DNA of 64,000 nt from CAZOWL01 sp964583605 (GCA_964583605.1 CAZOWL010000004.1:31331-95330); one strand, 5' to 3'. Shown: positions 1 to 7,998, counted from the stretch's first letter. Made by a program: numbers and translations. Notes: generated by a model not told the origin, from the sequence alone.

Positions 1-282
1 CCCGTCTTCAGTTGCCTGGATGGCGCGCTGCACATGCGCTACACGGCACGCGCGCGCCACGCCCGATGGCGCGCCACAGCGACGACCGACGCGGCCAGAG
101 CCGCACTGACGAGCTTGTTTTCAAGCCAGGACAACTACATCTATCGCCACAAGCTGAAGCCAGGCGAGGGGTTCGTCACGAATAATGTGCTGCACAATCG
201 CTCGAGCTTCGACACATCCGTATCCCCCCGCGCCGGACGAGAGTTGTTACGGGTGCGTTATCTCGATCGGATCGGCGCCTAG
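1..282 (+). CDS. TauD/TfdA-family Fe(II)/2-oxoglutarate dioxygenase, C-terminal part
   Basis: The reading frame is open from the first base and ends at TAG 280-282, so this is the 3' end of a gene that starts before the window. The visible ~93 residues contain a C-terminal block KPGEGFVTNNVLHNR followed by RELLRVRYLDRI. That block matches the end of TauD/TfdA-like non-haem iron oxygenases, where the second metal-binding histidine (here in the VLHNR block) and a 2-oxoglutarate-binding arginine lie close to the C terminus. The family hydroxylates small molecules using iron and 2-oxoglutarate. The substrate cannot be told from this fragment. A methionine at 34 could be mistaken for a start, but coding continues upstream of it. 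Family is inferred from the motif only. Confidence 0.72.
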   Translation, partial: PVFSCLDGALHMRYTARARHARWRATATTDAARAALTSLFSSQDNYIYRHKLKPGEGFVTNNVLHNRSSFDTSVSPRAGRELLRVRYLDRIGA

Positions 283-339
283 GATTAAGCGTGCGGCGCA
301 TCCGCAGGGGCCAGCTAGAGAGGAGTGAGGCGAAGAACC

Positions 340-531
340 ATGCTCAGGCTTAGTGACATACTCGTAGAGCATAAGGAGGTCGAATCTTTCGACGAGCTCC
401 TGCCGCTAGTCCAGTCCGTCGCGAAAGGCGGCGAGCGGTTCTTTCGTATCGATGTGAAACCGCCGTATCCGGACACGCCGGAGAATTGGGAAGATCGCCT
501 CGAGGCGGCATTTAGCGGTCTGGTTCGCTAG
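340..531 (+). CDS. Small hypothetical protein (63 aa)
   Basis: Short acidic protein with no recognised family. The ATG at 340 is preceded by GAGG at 327-330 with good spacing. A GTG at 325 would add five residues but would lie on top of that ribosome-binding site, so 340 is preferred. The middle of the protein reads ERFFRIDVKPPYPDTPENW, a compact aromatic/proline-rich segment, and there are no cysteines, signal peptide or membrane segment. It ends 29 bases before the next gene on the same strand and probably shares a transcript with it and with the Cas6-like gene further on. Function unknown. Confidence 0.55.
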   Translation: MLRLSDILVEHKEVESFDELLPLVQSVAKGGERFFRIDVKPPYPDTPENWEDRLEAAFSGLVR

Positions 532-560
532 TCGGAATCGCTCGAGTACGGTCCTGGATC

Positions 561-1337
561 ATGACGACCAAGTTTTACGACATCACCAACACCTACCTCC
601 GGGACACGATCGCTGACCCCCTGTTTTACCGGCCTATAGAGGCAGGTGCCCTGGAATCGCACCTCACGGCTCTGAGAGAGCGCCTTCAGGCACTCGAACG
701 TCGCCGTGCGCCGGCCCAACAACTGGCCGATATCAAGCTGCAGATCTCTCGGGCCGTCGTCACTCTTGGCCGCGGGGAGGAGGCCTGGGCGCTGGCGCGC
801 GAGGCCTTCGATGTCTTCATCGCGACCGAGGAGTTCGAGCCGGCCGCCGACGCCTGCGATGTCCTCTTCCAATGTAATCAACCACTTTCCCTGGCCGCAC
901 TGGGCCAGGGCATTTGGCTCGCAGTCACCTATCCGATCGACGTCGAGCTCGCGGTCGAGCTCATCACGCATGTCGTGGATGAGACGCCGGATGAGTCGGA
1001 TGGGGCTGCAGTCGCGGCCACAACAGCCCACTTCCTCGCCGACCTCCGGGCGGAAGGCAAGACCCGAGAGAACTTGATGTTCTTTACCAGTCAACTGCTC
1101 GGCAAGGTCGCTCGCCAACACAGTGGTGTCCTCACGCAACAAGCATTCGACGATTGGATGCAGCGATTGGAGCTGCGCGAGCCCTATAAGTTCCTGGTAC
1201 GCTTACGCAACATCATTGACGTCCTCGTCCAGGACCAGTGGTGGTTCGACCGTGATCTGTTGCTGGCGCGTTTGCCAGCCGAGGCGGGCCGCGTTGTCGA
1301 CCCTATCCGGCCGAGCGGCGCGAGTGGCGACGGCTAG
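561..1337 (+). CDS. Hypothetical alpha-helical protein (258 aa)
   Basis: Soluble protein predicted to be mostly helical. Repeated amphipathic stretches such as EEAWALAREAFDVF and FEPAADACDVLF look like tetratricopeptide-type helical pairs, but I cannot place it in a named family. There is no signal peptide or membrane span, and the last ~15 residues are low-complexity. It lies 29 bases after a small unknown gene and 68 bases before a Cas6/Cmx6-like gene, all on the same strand, suggesting one operon. Because the neighbour is an RNA endonuclease family, a partner or substrate-handling role is possible, but this is only inference from position. Confidence 0.7.
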   Translation: MTTKFYDITNTYLRDTIADPLFYRPIEAGALESHLTALRERLQALERRRAPAQQLADIKLQISRAVVTLGRGEEAWALAREAFDVFIATEEFEPAADACDVLFQCNQPLSLAALGQGIWLAVTYPIDVELAVELITHVVDETPDESDGAAVAATTAHFLADLRAEGKTRENLMFFTSQLLGKVARQHSGVLTQQAFDDWMQRLELREPYKFLVRLRNIIDVLVQDQWWFDRDLLLARLPAEAGRVVDPIRPSGASGDG

Positions 1338-1405
1338 CAACCGCCGTCCACCCTCATCGAGATCGATGACGATCGCGCCCCGTCACTCCCTGCGGAATCA
1401 GCGAG

Positions 1406-2092
1406 ATGTACTGGCAAGAGGATGAGCTGACGGCCGAAATCGCCGTCCCAGACGACATCATCGACGTCCAATTCGCGGTGACCGGGCAACGCATCCCAGT
1501 CGACCACGGCTACACGCTCGGGCGCGCCATCGCCAACCTGTTACCCGTCAGCCTGATGCAGGGCATCGGCGTGCATATCATTCACGTCGCTGGATCGCAA
1601 AACGGGTGGCAGCGCCCGGCCCACAGCCCGCACGAATATCTGGCTCTCTCTCGCCGCACCAAGCTGACGATCCGCCTACCCAAGGAGCGCGCCGAGGAGG
1701 TTACGCAGACATTGCGTGGAAGAATCCTCGACGTTGGCGGCTGCCCGTTAGCCATCGGGGACGCCAAACATCGATGCCTGAGCAAAGAGACGACGCTGTT
1801 CGCTCGCTACATCGTCGACGCACGCGAACAGGGCGAGACCGAGCTCTCGCAGTGGGCAACCGACGCGCTGCAGGAGATCGGGGTGCGTGCGCGCAAGATG
1901 CTGTGCGGCAAGTCCACGCCGCTCTGGACCCCAGATGGTCCGATCCTCACACGCAGTCTACTGCTCGCCAGCCTTAGTCTCGATGACGCGATCCTCTTGC
2001 AGCAGTGGGGTCTCGGGCCTGGACGGGAGATGGGATGCGGCCTGTTCATACCGCACAAGGGCGTCGAGGCCGTCCAGAATCCCGCGCGTTAG
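1406..2092 (+). CDS. Cas6/Cmx6-like CRISPR RNA endoribonuclease, orphan
   Basis: This 228-residue protein has the layout of the Cas6 variant called Cmx6 (type I-MYXAN). The N terminus has FAVTGQRIPVDHGYTLGRAI, the middle has the paired-basic segment SRRTKLTIRLPKER, and the C terminus has the glycine-rich loop LGPGREMGCGLFIP that is diagnostic of Cas6-type ferredoxin-fold RNases. The family normally cuts CRISPR precursor RNA inside the repeat. Here there is no other cas gene and no CRISPR array anywhere in the window, so it is a stand-alone copy. It follows two unrecognised genes on the same strand. It may process an array elsewhere in the genome or another structured RNA. The glycine-rich loop is intact; I could not identify the catalytic histidine with certainty. 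Confidence 0.82.
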   Translation: MYWQEDELTAEIAVPDDIIDVQFAVTGQRIPVDHGYTLGRAIANLLPVSLMQGIGVHIIHVAGSQNGWQRPAHSPHEYLALSRRTKLTIRLPKERAEEVTQTLRGRILDVGGCPLAIGDAKHRCLSKETTLFARYIVDAREQGETELSQWATDALQEIGVRARKMLCGKSTPLWTPDGPILTRSLLLASLSLDDAILLQQWGLGPGREMGCGLFIPHKGVEAVQNPAR

Positions 2093-2287
2093 GCCGCGAT
2101 CCCGGCCTCCTCGTTCCCGACACGACGGATCGCGGAAGCGATTCAACGTCCCCACGCGCGCTGTGTCGACTTTCCTCTCGTATCATTATTTGATAAATTT
2201 CAGATGGTTTGGATAAGCCCGCGGCAAGAGGGCTGGTACCAAGGCGGCATCTCACTGATAGCCTACCCGTCCGAGAGGAATGACAAG

Positions 2288-2626
2288 ATGTCCATTGAAG
2301 TCAACGGCAAGTCGATCGAGCTCACCGAGGCCGGCTACCTCGTCAACCATGCCGATTGGGACGAGGAGGTCGCGGGTGCGCTGGCTGAAGCCGAAGGCAT
2401 CGCACTGACCGACAGGCACTGGGATATCATCCGCTACCTGCGCGACGAGTACATCAGCAACAATCAGAATCAGCCCATGGAACGGGTCGTCCTCAAGGAG
2501 ATGAGCAAGCGGTGGGCCGCCAAGTTGACGAGCAAGGACCTCTACCAGCTCTTTCCGCTGGCGCCGACGAAACAAGGCACCAAGATCGCCGGGCTGCCTC
2601 AAGTCAGGCGCAAGGGCGGCTACTGA
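2288..2626 (+). CDS. DsrC/TusE-family protein lacking both cysteines (RspA-like)
   Basis: The 112-residue protein matches the DsrC/TusE fold along its length: a VNGKSIELTEAGYL start, a WDEEVAGALAEAEGI helix, HWDIIRYLRDEY, and the C-terminal arm KQGTKIAGLP. DsrC carries sulfur on two C-terminal cysteines and TusE on one. This protein contains no cysteine at all and ends in RKGGY, so it cannot carry persulfide or trisulfide. Such cysteine-free members are known as RspA and are thought to be regulatory. The start at 2288 is chosen because GAGAGGA lies just upstream and the protein then aligns with the family start; an in-frame ATG at 2204 would add 28 unrelated residues. A 195-base gap separates it from the Cas6-like gene. 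One copy of the long interspersed repeat starts seven bases after its stop. Confidence 0.85.
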   Translation: MSIEVNGKSIELTEAGYLVNHADWDEEVAGALAEAEGIALTDRHWDIIRYLRDEYISNNQNQPMERVVLKEMSKRWAAKLTSKDLYQLFPLAPTKQGTKIAGLPQVRRKGGY

Positions 2627-2632
2627 GCTTAC

Positions 2633-2774
2633 TATGCAATTCGCGAAGCCCGTTTGCTCCCTCGCCCTCTGGGGGACGGTTGGGAGAAGGTTGGGAGAAG
2701 GTTGGGGTGAGGGAACGATCGGGGGCGAGGCGACATCTGATCATCTGGGGCGCTCGCCTCGTCCATGATCGTTA
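2633..2774 (+). repeat. Interspersed palindromic repeat, copy A
   Basis: First of seven copies of a ~125-140 bp element. It begins TATGCAATTCGCGAAG, has an internal GAGAAGGTTGG segment expanded to tandem copies in this example, and ends in inverted arms GGGGCGAGGCGA and TCGCCTCGTCC next to GATCGTTAG. It follows the DsrC-like gene stop by seven bases. Confidence 0.85.
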
Positions 2775-2894
2775 GGGCCGATCGCTCATCCGCGCTTCGC
2801 CCGCCCCTCTTGCGCGCGACCAAGATCGGCGATCGCGCCAGCGAGGCCGTTCTGAACAAGACTCTGGACAAACTGCAACCTGGGAGAAATCTAC

Positions 2895-3311
2895 ATGCCA
2901 TCGGTCGTCACCCGCCATAACGGCGACATGGTCTTCGAGACACAAGTCGGCGAGCACCGCGTCCTCAACGACGTCATGCCGACGCCTGAGTGGGGCGGCA
3001 AAGGCCGGCACCCAACACCACCCGACTATTTTGTGACGTCCATCTCATCCTGTATTGCCGCATTCGTGGTGCAGTATTGCGATCGCTCGGGTATCGACAG
3101 CCGCGACATGACGGTGGAGATGAGCTTCGAGAAGGGTGAGAAGCCGGCCCATCTGAAGGACTTTGTGGTCCAGATCACCCTTCCCCATGCCACCGTCGGC
3201 GAGCGCATGGCAGCACTGAAACGGGCCGCCGAATACTGCACAGTGCACGAGACGATCACGCGGATGCAGGACGGAATCGCCATCGAGGTTCGCGACAAGA
3301 CATCGGCTTGA
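2895..3311 (+). CDS. OsmC-family protein
   Basis: A 138-residue protein of the OsmC/Ohr superfamily, whose members reduce peroxides or are related thiol proteins of the cytoplasm. The two redox cysteines of the family are present: one in SISSCIAAFVVQYC (about residue 53) and one in AEYCTVHETI (about residue 115), where the sequence TVHE after the second cysteine is typical. The start ATG follows GGGAGAA with correct spacing. Family members usually form dimers with the cysteines from both lobes at the active site. The neighbours are a repeat copy upstream and a non-coding stretch downstream, so it is probably its own transcript. Whether it acts on organic hydroperoxides is not decided by sequence alone. 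Confidence 0.85.
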   Translation: MPSVVTRHNGDMVFETQVGEHRVLNDVMPTPEWGGKGRHPTPPDYFVTSISSCIAAFVVQYCDRSGIDSRDMTVEMSFEKGEKPAHLKDFVVQITLPHATVGERMAALKRAAEYCTVHETITRMQDGIAIEVRDKTSA

Positions 3312-3724
3312 CGCGCGCCCCGAGACCAGTCGCCCGGGAGCAATCAACGCCGCGTTGCGGCGGCACCTCCGGATCGAGCTCATAGGCCGACCATCCTCAC
3401 GGGCAGGGTGGCGGTCATCAGGGTACAAGGATTGGCTGCCGTAGCTTAGGTTGCTGGAGCAACCACCCGGGCCCCTCAAGATCCGTGTACGGCATTATTG
3501 GAAGGATGCTGGTCATGGGCCGCGACTTAGTGCTAGATAGGGATGATTTGCCGCTCCGGTCCGCTCGGCGGAGCGGCACGCACGACACCCCAGGACTCCA
3601 CGCCAACGGCGCGACCCGGCGGCGCCTCCTCTCGCTCCCAATCCTCGCCCAACCCATCAGCATGCCGGTCGCTCGCGCCCAGGCGCCGCGGCCCGGTCCC
3701 CACTGCGCATGCCGCGGCGTCGCG
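3312..3724. other. Intergenic stretch with no supported gene
   Basis: A reading frame continuous with the following barrel protein is open from 3485, but its translation is arginine/proline-rich and carries no recognisable domain, and a signal peptide only appears after ~3740. I see no RNA gene, repeat or convincing promoter here. Confidence 0.4.
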
Positions 3725-5008
3725 TTGGGTCGCCCGACCCGCGACACGTACCTCGTCATACGCCTGAGCCTCACAGCCATGCTGTGGCTGCTGCTATCCG
3801 GCGCGGCCGAAGCGGATTGGCAGTTCTCCGACGGCAGTGGGATAGAGCGCTTCCGCCTCCAAGGCTTCGGCACCGTCGGCGGACCCTTCTATAGCTCGAC
3901 CGACGAGGCCACCTATATTCGTGACCGGTCCCAACCGGACGGTGCTCGGGGCCCGGGCCTTGCGTTTGAGACGGACTCGCGGCTGGGCATTCAGGCGAGC
4001 TGGACGCCGACACAGGACCTCGAGGCCACGGTACAGCTCGTTGCGAAGTACCGTTACGACGGTACCTATCGGCCGCAGGTCCCGTGGGCCTTCGTCAAGT
4101 ACGCCTTCAACCCTGACGTTCAGATCCGGGCCGGACGTCTCGGTTACGACGCCTACCTGCTCAGCGACTCGCGCGATGTCGGCTACTCGTATCTCTGGGT
4201 GCGTCCGCCGGTCGACTATTTCGGCCAGATCCACTACTCCTACTTTGAGGGACTCGATCTAACGGCACGCCACGCCCTTGGCGATGCCATCGTCAAGGGC
4301 AAGCTCTATCTGGGGCAGCTCAGCGAGTCAAGCATTACGCCCGAAGGCACCGAATACGCGTTGCGCGGTAGCTGGCTGGGAGGAGGCTATCTCGATTTCC
4401 AGAGCCCACATTGGCAGGTCCGCGCGGGCGGCGGGCTGTTGCGGTTGGAGCTTGGCGATGAGCTTCCCTCGATCTATTTGCCGCTCTTGGATGCGCTGCG
4501 CGGGACAGGCACGCCACAAGCCGCCGCCGTAGCCGAGGAGCTCAGCGGCGACCATACGGAATTCAGCTTCCTCACCGCCGGCTTGGTCTACGACAAAGGG
4601 GCCTTGCAGAGTCAGCTGCAGCTTCGGCATCTCTGGACCGAGACGAAGAGCTATGCCGGCAACACAGCCGGTTATTGGTCGCTCGGCTATCGCCTGGGAC
4701 GGTGGACGCCCTATCTCGTCTACTCGAGGATCAAGTCCGAGCATGAGAGGCTCGCCACCGGCCTCCCCGACGTGTCGCCGTTCGCCACCATTAATGACGC
4801 GGTCGATCGTCTCACGCAGACAACCCAGGTCGATCAAGAGACCCTCTCGCTCGGCGCGCGCTTCGACTTCACCCGGGATGCCGCGATCAAGCTCCAGGTC
4901 GACTGGATCCACAGCCGCGACAATCCCTCGCTGCTCTGGCTCGATGTCGATCCCGATTGGAACGGCCGCGCGATGGTGCTGAGCGCCACGCTGGACTTCG
5001 TCTTTTAG
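3725..5008 (+). CDS. Outer-membrane beta-barrel (porin-like) protein
   Basis: A protein of about 427 residues with a hydrophobic signal segment (AMLWLLLSGAAEA, then DWQFSDG) and alternating aromatic/polar strands ending in SATLDFVF. The terminal phenylalanine is the usual outer-membrane insertion signal. Segments such as FRLQGFGTVGG near the N terminus are typical of barrel proteins. The start is uncertain: ATG 3779 leaves no basic N-region, TTG 3725 gives a normal-length signal peptide, and ATGs at 3662 and 3485 give long unlikely leaders. It is followed by a PstS-like binding protein and a diguanylate cyclase on the same strand, a grouping that suggests an envelope sensing unit. A decayed copy of its last ~70 codons lies at 5946-6160. 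Confidence 0.75.
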   Translation: MGRPTRDTYLVIRLSLTAMLWLLLSGAAEADWQFSDGSGIERFRLQGFGTVGGPFYSSTDEATYIRDRSQPDGARGPGLAFETDSRLGIQASWTPTQDLEATVQLVAKYRYDGTYRPQVPWAFVKYAFNPDVQIRAGRLGYDAYLLSDSRDVGYSYLWVRPPVDYFGQIHYSYFEGLDLTARHALGDAIVKGKLYLGQLSESSITPEGTEYALRGSWLGGGYLDFQSPHWQVRAGGGLLRLELGDELPSIYLPLLDALRGTGTPQAAAVAEELSGDHTEFSFLTAGLVYDKGALQSQLQLRHLWTETKSYAGNTAGYWSLGYRLGRWTPYLVYSRIKSEHERLATGLPDVSPFATINDAVDRLTQTTQVDQETLSLGARFDFTRDAAIKLQVDWIHSRDNPSLLWLDVDPDWNGRAMVLSATLDFVF

Positions 5009-5037
5009 CAGGGAGCCGAAGACATGATCAGCGCTCA

Positions 5038-5172
5038 CGATCATGGGGCGAGGCGAGCCACCCCGGACCATGACATGTCGTCTCGCCCCCGATCGTTCCC
5101 TCACCCCAACCCTCTCCCAGAGGCTCTCCCAGAGGGCGAGGGAGGAAACGTGCTTCGCGAATTTCATAGTAA
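5038..5172 (-). repeat. Interspersed palindromic repeat, copy B
   Basis: Inverted relative to copy A: starts CGATCATGGGGCGAGGCGA and ends TTCGCGAATTTCATAGTA. The AGGGAGGAAACGTG within its distal part looks like a ribosome-binding site plus GTG start for the next gene. It carries an extra AGAGGCTCTCCC duplication. Confidence 0.88.
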
Positions 5173-5650
5173 AGGAGGCCCGACCCAGGCTCAGCGCATC
5201 CTCGGCGGCAACCTGCGGATCGCGGTCATCCGCGTCGGCGTGGTACTCGTGCTCTGCGCCACCAGCCCTCAGCTGGGCAGCGCCGCGGAGCTGGCCGTCA
5301 TCGTCAATCCGGAGGCGGGGGTCGTCGAGCTGACCCGGGCGCAACTCATCAACATCTTCTTCGGGCGTCAGCGCCGGCTCCCATCAGGCCAGGCCGCGCT
5401 GCCGATCGATCTCGCTGGAGAGGGAGGAGTGAAAGCGCAATTCTACGGGAAATTGGTCGAGAAAAGCCTCGCTGAGGTGCGCTCGTACTGGGCGCGACTC
5501 GTCTTCTCTGGCCAGGGCTCCGCGCCTTGGCAGGCGCAGAGCACCGATGAGGTGCTCGGAATCATCGAGGAGAACCGCGGGGCCATCGGCTACATCCCCG
5601 CCCATCAGGCCGATCATCGAGTTAGGATCGTGTACTTGCTTCAGGAGTGA
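5150..5650 (+). CDS. Small PstS-like periplasmic substrate-binding protein
   Basis: The mature part (about 130 residues from AAELAVIVNPEAG) is a short phosphate-binding-protein-like domain: TRAQLINIFFGRQRRLPSG is the characteristic helix of the PstS-like group, and IIEENRGAIGYIP is its C-terminal block. A hydrophobic signal segment (VGVVLVLCATSPQLGSA) precedes it. The best start is GTG 5150, which has GGGAGG eight bases upstream, but both lie inside repeat copy B, so the first ~8 residues come from the repeat. GTG 5240 is an alternative with a short signal peptide and no visible ribosome-binding site. Proteins of this size often feed a sensory partner rather than a Pst transporter; the adjacent diguanylate cyclase with a periplasmic domain fits. 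Ligand unknown. Confidence 0.72.
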   Translation: MLREFHSKGGPTQAQRILGGNLRIAVIRVGVVLVLCATSPQLGSAAELAVIVNPEAGVVELTRAQLINIFFGRQRRLPSGQAALPIDLAGEGGVKAQFYGKLVEKSLAEVRSYWARLVFSGQGSAPWQAQSTDEVLGIIEENRGAIGYIPAHQADHRVRIVYLLQE

Positions 5651-5674
5651 GCACAATCCTTCAGGGATGGCCTG

Positions 5675-5810
5675 ACGATCATGGGGCGAGGCGGGCCACC
5701 CCAGATGATGACATGTCGCCTCGCCCCTGATCGTTCCCTCACCCCAACCCTCTCCCAACCCTCTCCCAGAGGACGAGGGAGCAAGCGTGCTTCGCGGATT
5801 TCATAGTAAG
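5675..5810 (-). repeat. Interspersed palindromic repeat, copy C
   Basis: Same orientation as copy B, begins ACGATCATGGGGCGAGGCG and ends TTTCATAGTAAG, with one duplicated CCAACCCTCTC unit. Copies B and C bracket the PstS-like gene as direct repeats. Confidence 0.87.
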
Positions 5811-5945
5811 ACCAGTCGAAGGCCGACTGATGATGCGCGATCACTCGCTACTTGAAGACCCTGTCGGACCCCGGGTCGCTCGATACCGGCTGGCTCATGG
5901 CCAGCTCCCCGGTCTAGATGAAGTTCCGCCGCTCCTCCCCTCAAT

Positions 5946-6160
5946 GCCGCCGTTGATCAGATGATTTGCGAGACGACAATGCATCAGCATACTGTATTCG
6001 CTGGCCTGCGCTTCGATTGCGTGACCAACGCGGCCTTTGAAGCTTCGGGTCGACTAGGTCCACAGTCGAGATGACCCATCCATTCTGTGGCAGAATGTCG
6101 ATCTGCACTGGGCTGGTCACATGACAGTGCTGAGCGCTGCGCTCGACTTCATCTTCTAGC
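5946..6160 (+). pseudogene. Decayed 3' end of a second porin-like gene
   Basis: Short blocks in two frames match the end of the barrel protein at 3725-5008. AAVDQ and TTMHQHTVFAGLRFDCV correspond to NDAVDR and TTQVDQETLSLGARFDF. After a shift, NVDLHWAGHMTVLSAALDFIF at 6097-6159 corresponds to the intact gene's DVDPDWNGRAMVLSATLDFVF. The final TAG sits 13 bases before the diguanylate cyclase start. The remnant has at least one frame change and a stop, so it is not functional. It implies an earlier order barrel - binding protein - barrel - cyclase, or a tandem duplication that has since decayed. Its right end may still supply the ribosome-binding region of the next gene. Confidence 0.7.
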
Positions 6161-6173
6161 GGGACGCCTGAAT

Positions 6174-7949
6174 ATGGACATGAGCCGACCCGAGCCCGGC
6201 CGTGAACCGCCGCGCGGCCAACGGCCGAATCCTTGCCCGGCGGCCGAAGATCCGGCTTCGCTCCCAGGCCTGACCGACATCACGGCACATCCACCGCGAC
6301 AGAGCCTGGTCATTCGGGCCACGCTATCGATCCTGACCGTGATCGCCCTAGTCGGCGCCTTCTACCTCTGGCTGAGCCACACGCTGACAGCGGAACGCGA
6401 GACCAAAGGGGCGCAAAGGCACCTCGAGCAGCTGCTCGAGACGGTCCAGCGGCCGGCAAGTATCGCGTGCTTTCTCAATGACCCGCAGCTCGCCGGGGAA
6501 GTGGCCGAGGGCCTGCTCGCCAATCGTATGGTCAGGGCCGTTCAGATCTATGCCGGGCCGGTGCGCCTGGCCGGCGGGACGCGGGACATTCCACCGGCTA
6601 TCGAGGACACGCGCGCCACGATGCCGGTCGCGATTATCGTCCGGCCGATCGCATCGCCCTTTAACAGTGACGAGCATGTCGGCGAGATTCGCCTAACGCC
6701 TGACGCCCAGGCCATCGCGGAACGGACCGCTCAAGCCACCTTGTTCGGCGGGGGGCTGATGCTCGCCCAGATCGTCGCGAGCGGGCTCACGATCGTCGTC
6801 GTCGTGTATTTCTACGTGACCTTGCCATTACGGCGCATGACGCGATCGCTGCGCAGCCTGCCTGCCGAGCAAGGGGCCGAGCTCCCTTGCCCGCGCGGCC
6901 ACGAGCGCGACGATTTTGGCGAGCTGGTCGAATATATCAACCGCTTGTTGCGGCGATTAGTCAAACTCCTCGCCGAGGAGCGGCAGTTGCGCCTGCAGCT
7001 TGAGGTCGAGGAGCGCCGGTTTCGCTCCATCTTCGAGAACGCTGCGACCGGCATCTTCCTGGTCGACCGCACCGGCATGATGCTGTCACATAATCCGGCC
7101 TGCCGGCGCATCCTGCAGCTGGATGCACAGTCCCCGGTGAACGTCGGACCCAGACTGGGACTGAGCCATTTTTTCTGCGGCGATCGCGCGCGAGCGCGGG
7201 CCTTTATCGACCTCTGCATCCAGCAGAACCGTTCGATCCACCAGGACTTGAAGCTCTCTGACCGGCTCCGGGAATCAACCGAGCGTTGGATTCACCTGAC
7301 ACTGACGCCGATAGGCGGGGACATCTTCCAAGGCGTCGCCAACGACATTACCGAGCGCAAGCGCACCGAGGCCAAGGCCATCGAGGCGGCGATGAGCGAC
7401 CCCCTGACCGGGCTACTGAATCGCATGGGCTTCATACGAATGCTCCAGGAGCAGTTCCGGGTGGCTCGCTCAAGGCCCTCGGCCTGGGTCGCCTTGCTGC
7501 TCATCGATCTCGACCGGTTCAAACCGGTTAATGATACCTTCGGCCACGACGCGGGCGATCAGGTCTTGATCGGGGTCGGTCAAATGCTCCAAGGGCTGGT
7601 GCGCAAGTCCGACCTGGTCGGCCGCGTCGGGGGCGACGAATTCGTCATCCTCCTGATGGACGTCGAACAGCCGGAGGCCATCGAGAAGATCGCGCAGAAG
7701 ATCCTCGCGGGCGCCGCGACTCCTTACTACATCGGCGCGGAACGGACCGTGCGCATCGGCGCGAGCATCGGCATCGCCCTTAGCCAGTTGGCTCAGGCAA
7801 CGCAGGAGGTACTCTTCAAGCAGGCCGACGAGGCGATGTACGAGGCGAAGAGGGCTGGACGCAATGGCTACCGTGTCTACGGTCGGGGCCAACCGTTGAT
7901 CGCTCTACCCTTCGCCGTCGCGGAGGAGGCCGCCGGCGACGCACGGTGA
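6174..7949 (+). CDS. Membrane-bound PAS-GGDEF diguanylate cyclase
   Basis: A 591-residue protein making the second messenger c-di-GMP from GTP. Order of parts: a proline-rich cytoplasmic N terminus, a first membrane span (about residues 45-65, TLSILTVIALVGAFYLWL), a periplasmic sensor of ~120 residues that starts with conserved RPASIACFLNDPQLA, a second span (about 205-230), a HAMP-like linker, a PAS domain (about 285-400), and GGDEF (about 410-570). The active-site motif is intact (RVGGDEFVILL) and the product-inhibition site RKSD lies five residues before it. The start at 6174 is used because upstream codons belong to the decayed porin remnant. Together with the binding protein at 5150 it probably forms a ligand-sensing c-di-GMP switch. 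Confidence 0.9.
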   Translation: MDMSRPEPGREPPRGQRPNPCPAAEDPASLPGLTDITAHPPRQSLVIRATLSILTVIALVGAFYLWLSHTLTAERETKGAQRHLEQLLETVQRPASIACFLNDPQLAGEVAEGLLANRMVRAVQIYAGPVRLAGGTRDIPPAIEDTRATMPVAIIVRPIASPFNSDEHVGEIRLTPDAQAIAERTAQATLFGGGLMLAQIVASGLTIVVVVYFYVTLPLRRMTRSLRSLPAEQGAELPCPRGHERDDFGELVEYINRLLRRLVKLLAEERQLRLQLEVEERRFRSIFENAATGIFLVDRTGMMLSHNPACRRILQLDAQSPVNVGPRLGLSHFFCGDRARARAFIDLCIQQNRSIHQDLKLSDRLRESTERWIHLTLTPIGGDIFQGVANDITERKRTEAKAIEAAMSDPLTGLLNRMGFIRMLQEQFRVARSRPSAWVALLLIDLDRFKPVNDTFGHDAGDQVLIGVGQMLQGLVRKSDLVGRVGGDEFVILLMDVEQPEAIEKIAQKILAGAATPYYIGAERTVRIGASIGIALSQLAQATQEVLFKQADEAMYEAKRAGRNGYRVYGRGQPLIALPFAVAEEAAGDAR

Positions 7950-7998
7950 CAACCTGCGGTGGCGCGGCGATGTTGCGACCAGCGTCCTGCCGCCGGTC

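Noticed and set aside
2178..2210. AT-rich stretch with TTGAT upstream of the DsrC-like gene as an FNR-type site
   Set aside because: Only one half-site matches; the second half is TTCAG instead of ATCAA, so it is not supported.
1..3000. CRISPR array near the Cas6-like gene
   Set aside because: No regularly spaced direct repeats were found in this region or elsewhere in the window.
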